A DNA stretch of 64,000 nt from Elymus sibiricus (taxonomy: Eukaryota; Streptophyta; Magnoliopsida; Poales; Poaceae): NCBI GenBank assembly GCA_039707655.1, contig CM077667.1, forward strand, positions 57,565,628 through 57,629,627, read 5' to 3'. Numbering within the stretch: the stretch's first letter is position 1; each line of letters starts with the position of its first letter. Position numbers and translations under genes: made by a program. The notes beneath the pieces are model-generated. The model was not told the origin of the DNA. It saw only the letters and a program-made list of their open reading frames with translations, and made no database searches. Below, in pieces: positions 10,377-19,208 of the stretch.

Positions 10377-13029
10377 TTCGTATGCATCTCAACTTTAATT
10401 ATGTACATATTATTATTCATGTCAGGTATTCATTTTTTTATGTTGTACTAATTTCGCTTACTCTTTGTCATGGCAGGTGTTGAATGATGGTGGGCGCAGG
10501 TCCAGAGCAGGCGACGACCGACGCGAGGGGTACTTCCATTCCACCCCTATCTCTCCGGAGAGCTTTGATAGACAGTATTGGGACACCGGCGGGATCTTCT
10601 TCGTCGGCGACGTTGCCGGCCACTGGGAGAGGAGGTCGGGGAGGGAAGAAGAGAGGTACAGGACGTGGCCGCGGGAGAGGTAGGCGGACTGATACGCCTT
10701 CCTCGCCGCCACCGCCAGCTCATTCACCCGAGCACAGGACTGCTAGGGTGGACCCGTCTGAGGTGGAGGCTATGGGGACTGCGGACCACGAGCCTCGGGT
10801 CGACTGGCGTTCGGCCCACGAGACTCCGGTCCTAGGTGCTAAGTCCCAGGCGACTCTGATCCCAGAGGCTTCGTCCCATGAGACTCTGGATACAGGGGCT
10901 ACGTCCCAGGAGACGTCCGGATGGGATACATGGACGGATCTGTCTGAGGGGCTGGGTGGCCATGCTGATGGTGGCGGGGCTGAGTCTACTGATAGTGAGG
11001 GCGAGGTGGTTGAGGGGGTGAAAGTGTACCAGCGTGGTGGTACACGGCTGCCGCCCCTGCCGGCGACCCGCAAGCAGAGGCCAGTGATTAGGCCTGATGG
11101 GGAGAAGTAAGTGCATTTACTCCTTTTGTACCTTTTTCCTTCACGTTTCTTCAAATATCTAATGCGTTGGCCTTGTCATACTGCAGGGGTTGGGATCACG
11201 CCGATGGAGTCTGTAGGCCCAACACCGTCCTTGGTGTGCTTTGCCGGCAAAATTTCCCGGGGTTTGTTAGGTCGCCCGGTGAGGGTCAGCTTCTAGAGGT
11301 AGGATGGAGCTGGGAGCACTACAAGGCCGTCGAGGCCCCGCCGGGGGAGGTGATCAACGATGTCTTGTGCTACACGAGGGCCGACATGGTGATCAATAGC
11401 TTTTGGGTAATTTCTCCTTTACGCAATTAAAAATTAAAAATAGCTAATTATTGTATTACTAAGTGTTGTCTCATTTGATTGTAGACCTTCTAAAGGTGTC
11501 AAGAGTGATACGAGGAGGCCGCTGCAACTATTAACGATACCGAGTGCCAGCGCCTATTAAAGAACTTACGCCACGAGGCTCGGGTGCAGGCTATTCGAGA
11601 CTACTACGCCACGTGTGGTATTACGAAGGACAAGTCGTCGTGCCGCGATAAGTTTCTGAAGAAGCCTTAGTACATGAAGGTAATTACCTATTCTTAAGGC
11701 CTTGTACATAGTTTGCTTGATTTGATTCATAGGCGTAGCGCTCAAATTTCTCTTTACTAACTTAGGTGCCCCCGAGATGGTGTGCGGATAAGATGGATGT
11801 ATGGGAGGCGTTGGTGGATGGGTGGTGCACAGGCCAATGGCGAGCCGTGCACGACAATGCGAAGGACCGGCGTGCCCAAATGGTTGGTGTGCCACACCAT
11901 CAAGGCAGCGCCAACTTATTTCAGTTCAGGCGGAACTGGGTATGTGGTTTGCTTCATTTTTCATGCAATTAATTCTTCATGCTAGCTTGAGCGCTTTAGT
12001 AATACTTTGTTCCTCTCTTTTAGGCAAAGCACAATAACATGGAGGTGCCAGAGGTGTACGACCTCTATGTCATGGCCCATACTGCCTCGTACAAGAAGGC
12101 CAAGGCATTCTCTGAGTCTGACCTTGATCATCCGGAAAACTTCACCAACATCTCCTCCCACCACAAGCTCATGAGGTACAACCAGGAGGGGAAGGCGAGG
12201 AAAGGGGAGGACTTTAACCCGAGCCAGCATCCTTTCGAGCAAGAGCTGGTGATGATATGTGGTGGCGGGAGGCCCCATGGCTCGATAGCCAATGGAGATG
12301 GACTGATATATTGTCCTCTCATTCTCTCGGAGATCAAGGTGCGCCAAACAACCTCCTGTCCTGAGATAAGGCCACGTCCACGGCCAGTCGATCTCGCCAT
12401 CGAAGTTAGTTATACGGACTCATCTATCTTTCCTCCATTACATTGTGTGTGTGGCCATTGATGATTACAATGCTAACGAGGAGTGGTGTTGCAGGCTGCT
12501 ATTCGGAGTGAGAGGGCGAAAACCCAGGCACTTCTGGAGGAGAGGGACCGGTTGGCGGCGGAGCAGCAACTGGCCATGGAGCAGAAGATGGCTCGATTGT
12601 TGGAGGATGAGAGGGAACGGAACGAGGCGTCTCACCGGGCCATGTACGAGCTCTTCGTGGTAAGTTTCTACTTCACATTAGCTAAATCATGCATGTAATG
12701 TTCGTTTCATTAATAACTAATATGATTGACTTATGAAAACCAAATGTGCAGTCTATGTGCGAGAAGACCGGTCAGACCCCTCCGCCGATCCCAGTAATTA
12801 CCGTGGCGGGAACGATGAGTTTCATTTGAATGGTCATTAGTTACTAGTCTTTACATTTGAGTGTAATCATGCTAATGAGACATTGCAAATGATCTTTGGT
12901 GCAGCATAACTCCCGAGCCGCATCGCACGACCCTTCTCGAGGGCATCCTTCTCCAGGTGAAACCGGCCGAGCAACCCCGGTGCTTCACCTACGGTAAGCC
13001 CTAATATGCCACTCACTTGGCGAATTTTC

Positions 13030-13262
13030 CCAAAGAAAGACATACTTAGCTAAGTATCCTCCAAAATGACATAATTTAGCTTATTTACCTCATTTTTGAC
13101 ATAACTAGCTTAGTTAGGTCAAAAATAGCATAATAACCTTGGTTAGGTCATAAATCTTATATACTTAGCTTGTTTTCCTCCAAATTGACATAACAAGCTC
13201 AGTTAGCTCAAAAATGGCATAATTAACTTAATAATGACCTAATACTTGCCATATTTACCTAA
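13030..13262. repeat. Degenerate ~40-bp tandem repeat in intron 8 of the C1 helper gene
   Basis: Units alternate TTAGCTTA/TTAGGTCA with AAAAATGACATAA-like segments about six times, with variable spacing and many changes. It lies wholly within the intron. Confidence 0.65.
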
Positions 13263-13264
13263 GT

Positions 13265-13412
13265 TAGCTCTTTTTCTTCATCTTCTACTCCTTCTTCTTC
13301 TTCTACTTCTTCTTCTTCTTATTCTTCTTCTAGTCTTCTCCTTCTTCTTCTCCTTCTAGTCTTCTTCTTCTTCTTCTTCTTGTTCTTCTAGTCTTCTTCT
13401 TCTTCTAACTGT
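13265..13412. repeat. (CTT)n pyrimidine microsatellite near the intron 8 acceptor
   Basis: CTTCTT repeats with CTAG and CTC interruptions run to within about 25 bases of the splice acceptor at 13434. It may act as an expanded polypyrimidine tract. Confidence 0.85.
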
Positions 13413-13519
13413 CTTAATAACGTCTTTTTTGCAGATTTGATTCACTTGGGAGCTACCATCGATGGACTGATTGTGTTTACTTTCTGTTTTCATTGATAGA
13501 AGCATGGATATGTTGCTAG

Positions 13520-13744
13520 CCTATGTGTTTTGATTCACTTGGAAACTATGTATTTTGCTAGCCTATGTGTTCTCTTGTGAAATATTCCATGATGATGTTG
13601 GATTACATGGCCTATGCCTCTTTCATGATGATGTTGGATACATGGCACATGCCTCGTTCTGAAAATGTATATATATATATATCATATATGTGATGTGCAA
13701 ATGCATGGAATTAACAGAAAACAAACAAAAAAGATGCAATGCAG
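13520..13744 (+). other. 3' flank of the C1 helper gene with short direct repeats
   Basis: Two copies of GCTAGCCTATGTGTT and two of a CATGATGATGTTGGAT.ACATGG motif sit side by side, followed by a short TA run (13669-13682). It is probably the 3' untranslated region; no other feature is seen. Confidence 0.45.
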
Positions 13745-14248
13745 GCACTTTGTCGTCTGCCAGCCGACGGCAATGACCTTTGTCGTCTGCTAGCCGACGG
13801 CAAAGGTCACACGTGGCAGCAGCCTGTCCAACCTGGGAGCACCAGGTCTGACCAATTTGGTCACTTTGTCATCTGCTGGTAGACGGCAAAGATAAGCCAG
13901 GCAAACAGCAAAGATTAGGCAGGGGGTGACTTGCTGCCGCCAGTGCATGACGTCCTCAGCAGACGGCAAACTTTATCATCAGCTCGCTGATGGCAACGTA
14001 TGCCGTTAGCCACCTAACGGGGCTAACAACCGTTCGTTGCCGTACATGTTTGTTGCTATCTGCCAGCTGACGGCAAAAAGTCTTTGCCGTCCGCTGTGTC
14101 CTGGCTGACGGCAAAGATGCTCATTGCCGGCGCCCACAGTGTCGAATCTGGTGCCGTCAGCCAGCTGACAGCAAAGAGGTTTGCCGTCCGTGGACTGGTG
14201 CTTTGCCGTCAGCTATGGCAGACGGCAAAGAAGCCGATTCCTGTAGTG
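13745..14248 (-). repeat. C1 right subterminal repeats and terminal inverted repeat
   Basis: More than a dozen TTTGCCGTC/GACGGCAAA motifs occur, many arranged as stem-like pairs around CTGCCAGC. The segment ends CTGTAGTG at 14248, the complement of the CACTA terminus. Confidence 0.88.
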
Positions 14249-14251
14249 AAC

Positions 14252-14737
14252 GAGGATGATGAACCCCTCCGTGATGGTGTTAGATTGGATCTCAAGGCTC
14301 TGGAACTTGTGGTGGCTGGATGTGTTTTTCGTTGACTCCCTTTGGGTTTCTGGAATATTTGGGAATTTATAGGCATCAGAGGCGGTGGAGAGGGGCCCCG
14401 TGGAGGGCACAACCCATCGGGGCGCGCCCAGGACCCCTGGCGCCCTGATGGGTTGTGGTCTCCACGGCCCACCTCCCTGGCACTTCTTTGGCCCACTAGG
14501 TGTCTTCTGGTCCAAAAAAAATCTCCAAAAAGTTTCGTCGCGATTGGACTACATTTGGTATTGATATTCTGCGAAGTAAAAACAAGCAAAAACATCAACT
14601 GGCACTTTGGAACTATGTCAATAGGTTAGTCCCAAAAAATGTTATAAAGTTGGTATAAAGTGATTGTAAAACATCCAATAATGATAATATAACAGCATGG
14701 AACAAGCAAAAATTATAGATACGTTGGAGATGTATCA
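14252..14737 (-). repeat. E1 3' LTR, proximal part (right of C1)
   Basis: On the minus strand it begins TGATACATCTCCAACG at 14737. A TATA-like CTATAAATT lies at 14372-14364, and just upstream of it is an inverted repeat (14408-14424 paired with 14441-14457, 16 of 17 bases). The AAC of the C1 target duplication is at 14249-14251. With 3446-4531 the LTR is about 1.57 kb. Confidence 0.88.
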
Positions 14738-14755
14738 GCATCCCCAAGCTTAATT
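14738..14755 (-). other. E1 polypurine tract
   Basis: On the minus strand AATTAAGCTTGGGGATGC abuts the LTR start TGATAC. It is the expected primer for plus-strand DNA synthesis and is the same in E2, E4, E6 and E7 apart from single changes. Confidence 0.85.
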
Positions 14756-17229
14756 CCTACTTGTCCTCGAGTAGGTAAATGATAAAAACAGAATTTTTGA
14801 TGTGGAATGCTGCCTAACATGTTCATCGCATATTCTTTTCTTTGTAGCATGGACATTTGTACTTTAGATGATTCGAAGCAATAGTCTAGTTTGAACATAA
14901 TGACTTCAATACTCAAGCATGCCAACAAACAACCATCTCTTTCAAAATATCAACACTAAAGAAAGTTATCCCTAGCCCATCATGCTCAATCATTGACCCA
15001 TTCATGAAACACACCCAAATATTAGCTATACCCAATGCTCAAGTACGATCATAGTGCCCCCTAGTTGGTGCTTTATAAGAGAAGATGGAGACTCAAAGTA
15101 AAAATAAAAATTGCATAAACTAAATAGATAGGCCCTTTGCAAAGGGAAGTAGGTATTTGTAGAGGTGCCAGAGCTCAAAGTTTAAATTGAGAGAGAAAAA
15201 TATTTTGAGTGGCATGCCTTTCCTGTCAATGAAAACGACAAAGTAGTTCACAATACTTTCCATGCTAGATATATCATAGGCGGTTCCCAAAAAGAAAATA
15301 AAGTTTATTCATTTTTCCACCATTCTTTCACATTCCATGGCTGGTCGTATCCACGGTTGCCTTCCATACCAACACTTTCCCAGGAATTTATTATTTGACA
15401 ACCTAAAGTAAAAAAAAATCTTTTTTATTTCGGGAATGGGCATCCCTATTACCGCCGCACTCTCGTGCAATGACAAGTGAATAAACACGCATCTTGAGAA
15501 TAACACATCTAGCATGGAAAAATATTGGACACGCCCTACCGTTCCATGAGTGGTACGAGCACACAAAAAGGAGGTTTATTTTGAAAATTAGAGATGGCAC
15601 ATACAAATTTTCTTAGAACGGCGTGGAAATACCACATATAGGTAGGTATGGTGGACTCATAAGGCAAAACTGGGTTTAAGGATTTTGGATGCACAAGTAG
15701 TATTTCTACTTAGTACAAGTGGAGGCTAGCAAATAGATTGAGAAGTAACCAACCAAGAAACGAATATTCACCTAAGTGAGCATTGAGCATAACTAACACC
15801 GAATAATGCAACATAAGTAGGATGTAATTTCATTGCATAACTATTGACTTTTGTGCATGCATAGGGAATCAAAAACCTTAACACCAATATTCTTACTGAA
15901 GCATAATTACTCACTAACATGACTCACATATTACTATCATCATGTCTCAAAACTATTACAAGGAATCAAGTTTAATTTATCCAATGATCTTCATGGAAGT
16001 TTTTATTATATCCTCCTTGGATATCTATCACTTTGGGACTAGTTTCATATATTGCGATTGCGTTTGACAAGCTCAAACAAATTTAAGTGAAGCACATGAG
16101 CACAAAGATTTCATCTCTCAAAATAGTATAAGTGAAGCATGAGAGGATTTCTTCAAAATTTACTAACTCTCAAATTAATCTAAGTGAATCATGAGAGTAT
16201 TTCTACAAAAATTTCCACGCACATCGTGCTCAAAAAGATATAAGGGAAGCACTAGAGCAATTCTATAGCTCAAAATGTTTAAGTGAAGCATATAGAGCAA
16301 TTCTAACAAATCATAGCATAATTTTGGCTCTCTCAAATAGGTGTGTCCTGCAAGGATACAAGTGAAAAACTAACAAGCAAAGAAAGCAAATACTCAAATG
16401 ATACAAGACACTCCAAGCAAAACTCATGATATGTGACGAATAAAAATATAGCTCCAAGTAAAATACCGATGGTCGTTAGAAGAAAGAGGGGATGCCACTC
16501 GGGGGCATCCCCAAGCTTAGTTGCTTGTTACTCTTTGGATATATCTTGGGGGTTCTGTATCATCCCCAAGCTTAGCCTCTTTTCACTCCTTATTCCTTCA
16601 TCCATCGTGGTCTCACCCAAAACTTGAAAACTTCAATCACACAAAACTGAACAAAATTTTCGTGAGATCCGTTAGTATAATAAAGCAAATCAGTACTTTA
16701 GGTGCTGTTGCAAACCCATTCATATTTTATTATTGCATTATACCTACTGTATTTTAACTTCACCATGGCTCATACCCTTCAATATAACCCATAGATTCAT
16801 CAAAACAAGCACACAATGCAACGAAAACAGAATCTGTCTTAAACAGAACAGTCTGTAGTAATCTGTACTCAAACCATACTTCTATATTCTAACAATTCTA
16901 AAACATTAGGAAAACGTAAATAATTTGTATAGCAACACTGTGTTAAAATTTCATCTCAATATCACGTTCGAGCAAAAAATGAAAATTCGAACACTGGACG
17001 CAAAGTTTCTGTTTCAGATTCAGCATTGTTTCTACGCATCATATGAATTATCCTAAAGGATCTACTTGGCACAAACACTAAATAAAACATAAGAACACAA
17101 TCATAACAGAGGAATAATTGTGTCAACACTCAAAAACAGAAAGGTAAATACAAAAATAAATTTATTCATTGGGTTGCCTCCCAACAAGCGCTATCGTTTT
17201 ACGCCCCTAGCTAGGCATAACACACAGAT
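14756..17229 (-). other. E1 3' non-coding region
   Basis: About 2.5 kb without a conserved ORF but with sequence blocks shared with E2, E3, E4 and E6. From the protease end these are a post-stop element (17170-17220), a block rich in ACAGTCTGT/AACAGAAC motifs (16830-16870), two internal copies of the polypurine tract in a hairpin (16489-16574) and five tandem small hairpins (16071-16298). Intact Athila relatives would have reverse transcriptase and integrase before such a region. Confidence 0.75.
16071..16298 (-). repeat. Array of five 31-33-nt hairpin units (E1)
   Basis: Units are at 16071-16101, 16115-16145, 16166-16198, 16228-16258 and 16268-16298. Each has a loop containing TAAGTGAAGCA (plus strand) closed by inverted arms: GCTCA/TGAGC, CTCTCA/TGAGAG, ACTCTCA/TGAGAGT, GCTC/GAGC and GCTC/GAGC. 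Equivalent arrays occur in E2 (20511-20725), E4 (36291-36505), E3 (40050-40175) and E6 (50300-50430). Confidence 0.65.
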
Positions 17230-17607
17230 TCAAGTATTGTCATCTTTGGTTTTGGATCCATAGGATGCTCTCATGATTGATTCATATGGTGACTTAATTC
17301 TTGTACTCGGGAAGTGTTCCATACACTTTCTTAGTGGAAACTGAAATCAAATATTGCCTTCTTTCATATCAATCACGGCACCTATAGTACGTAAGAACGG
17401 TCTACCAAGTATAATGGGACATGACGGATTGCAATCAATATCAAGAACAATAAAATCTATGGGAACATAGTTCCTATTTGCAAGAATAAGAACATCATTA
17501 ATTCCTCCCAAAGGCTTTTTAATAGTAGAATCCGCCAATTGCAAATTAAGGGAACATTCTTCAATATTGGTGAGACCAAGCACATCACATAAAGATTTCG
17601 GAATCGT
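17230..17607 (-). pseudogene. E1 protease, C-terminal part (left of E2)
   Basis: Continues the retropepsin frame broken by E2: LGLTNIEECSLNLQLADS, YVPIDFIVLDID, PIILGRPFLRTIGAVID, then, after a break near 17347, the common end ..KTKDDNT before the stop at 17232-17230. The ILGRPFL motif is the second conserved block of Athila-type proteases. The bases GGAAA at 17608-17612 are the E2 target duplication. Confidence 0.8.
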
Positions 17608-17612
17608 GGAAA

Positions 17613-19190
17613 TGACGTGGCTTGAGACTGCGTCGGTATTTCCCCAAAGAGGAAGGGATGATGTAGCACAGCGACGGTAAGTATTACCTCAGTTATGAAA
17701 CCAAGGTTATCGAACCAGTAGGAGGATCACCACCACCCAATAAGCAGCACCTGCACAAAAACAACAAATACTTGCAACCCGACGCGAAAGAGAGGTTGTC
17801 AATCTCTCTACGGTAAAAAGATAGATTAGGTAGTGATAGATACGAGAGATAGATCTCTCAAGAACACAAAATAAAAAGGGAAAATAAAAAAGTGCAGCAA
17901 TATATTTTTGGGTTTTTGGTTTAGTAGATCTGGAAACAAAGAGGCAAAAAGATAGATCGGAAAGCAATATGTTGGAAAAGTAGACCCGGGGGCCGTATGT
18001 TTCACTAGTGGCTTCTCTCATGAGTATAGCACACGGTGGGTGAACAAATTACTGTTGGTCAATTGATAGAAGATCAAATAATCATGACGATATCCAAGGC
18101 GATGATCATTATATAGGCATCACGTCCAATATAAGTAGACCGACTCCTGCCTGCATCTAGAACTATTACTCCACACATCGACTGCTATCCAGCATGCATC
18201 TAGTATATTAAGTTCATGGAAAAATGGAGTAATGCAATAAGAACGATGACATGATGTAGACAAAATCTATTCATGTAGGAATAGACCCCATCTTGTTATC
18301 CTTAATTGCAACGATACATGCGTGCCTTGCTGCCCCTTCTGTCACTGGGAAACGACACCGCAAGATCGAACCCATCACAAAGCACCTCTTCCCATGGCAA
18401 GAAAAATCGATCTAGTTGGCCTAACTAAACCAAAGATTCGAAGAAGAAATACGAGGCTATAAGTAATCATGCATATAAGAGATCAAAGAAGACTCAAATA
18501 ATATTCATCGATAGAAACTGATCATGAACTCAAAATTCATCGGATCCCAACAAACACACCCCAAAAGTTTACATCAAATAGATCTCCAAGAGACTGTTGT
18601 ATTGAGAAACAAAAGAGAGAGAGGAAGCCATCTAGCTACTGCCTACGGACCCGTAGGTCTAAGGTGGACTACTCACGCATTATCGGAGAGGCACCTATGA
18701 AGAAGATGAACCCCTCCGTGATGGTGTTAAGATTGGATCTCGAGGTTCTGGAACTTGCAGCGGCTGGAATTGTGTTTTGTCGACTCCCCTAGGGTTTTCT
18801 GAATATTTGGGAATTTATAGGCGTTAGAGGCAGTGGAGGGGGGGCCCGTGGAGGGCACAACCAACCAGGGCACGCCGGGGGCCCCCTGGTGCGCCCATGT
18901 GGGTTGTGGCCTCCACAACCCACCTCTCTAGCACTTCTTTGGCCCACTGGGTGTCTTCTGGTCCAAAAAAAATCTCCAAAAAGTTTCGCCGTGATTGGAC
19001 TCCGTTTGGTACTGATATTCTGCGAAGTAAAAAACAAGCAAAAAACAACAACTAGCACTTTGGCACTATGTCAATAGGTTAGTCCCAAAAAATGATATAA
19101 AGTTGTTATAAAATGATTGTAAAACATCCAAGAATGATAATATAACAACATGGAACGAGCAAAAATTATAGATACGTTGGAGACGTATCA
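17613..19190 (-). repeat. E2 3' LTR (1578 bp)
   Basis: TG..CA ends on the minus strand (TGATACGTCTCC at 19190, ..AGCCACGTCA at 17613). TATA-like CTATAAATT is at 18820-18812. The upstream inverted repeat is weaker here (18856-18871 with 18893-18908, 12 of 16). Confidence 0.92.
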
Positions 19191-19208
19191 GCATCCCCAA
19201 TCTTAATT
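19191..19208 (-). other. E2 polypurine tract
   Basis: Minus-strand AATTAAGATTGGGGATGC next to the 3' LTR; one C-to-A change from the common AAGCTTGGGG form. Confidence 0.8.

Larger units (their letters stand above)
10484..13519 (+). pseudogene. Ptta/En/Spm-type (Transposase_24-like) gene of C1, nine exons
   Basis: Exons with canonical GT..AG borders in a continuing frame are 10484-11106, 11187-11406, 11485-11679, 11766-11939, 12024-12404, 12495-12659, 12752-12793, 12905-12993 and 13435-13519. Exon 1 is Gly/Arg-rich (GRGGRGGKKRG, GRGRGRG) then Ser/Thr/Glu-rich. Exons 2-5 carry the conserved part: VINDVLCYTRADM, VPPRWCADKMDVW, the SHHKLMRYNQEG block and GGGRPHGSIANGDGLI. Exon 6 is an Arg/Glu/Gln-rich coiled coil. 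In En/Spm relatives the second gene supplies a DNA-binding helper for transposition. Exon 3 has three in-frame stops (near 11491, 11506 and 11668), so this copy is dead. Intron 8 is inflated by repeats. Confidence 0.78.
4532..14248 (+). mobile_element. C1: CACTA (En/Spm) DNA transposon, 9717 bp
   Basis: The ends are inverted: CACTACTAGAATC at the left and, on the minus strand, CACTACAGGAATC at the right, both followed within a few bases by TTTGCCGTCTGCCA. The flanks are AAT (4529-4531) and AAC (14249-14251), a 3-bp target duplication with one change. The uninterrupted sequence is seen in the sister LTR near 28575. Subterminal regions are full of TTTGCCGTC/GACGGCAAA motifs. Inside are a TNP2-type transposase gene (6769-10376) and a multi-exon Ptta/En/Spm gene (10484-13519), both carrying stops and frameshifts, so it is not autonomous now. 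I do not give a family name. Confidence 0.92.

Noticed and set aside
13265..13412. CTT array as a coding Leu/Ser repeat
   Set aside because: It falls in intron 8 of a consistent nine-exon model and has in-frame stops in CTAG interruptions.
16071..16298. Hairpin array interpreted as a CRISPR-like or satellite array
   Set aside because: Spacing and spacers are not uniform, the host is a plant, and the units are part of the element's own 3' region in several copies.
16433..16627. 64-codon plus-strand frame starting MTNKNIAPSKIP, repeated in E2 and E4
   Set aside because: Antisense to the elements and exactly over the internal polypurine hairpin; conservation is better explained by that structure.
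17707..18021. Recurring ~100-codon frame starting MREATSETYGPRVYF in several LTRs (also 3570-3854 and 24049-24354)
   Set aside because: It recurs because the LTR recurs. Length and C-terminus vary, it is read across the non-coding U5 side of the LTR, and it has no domain.
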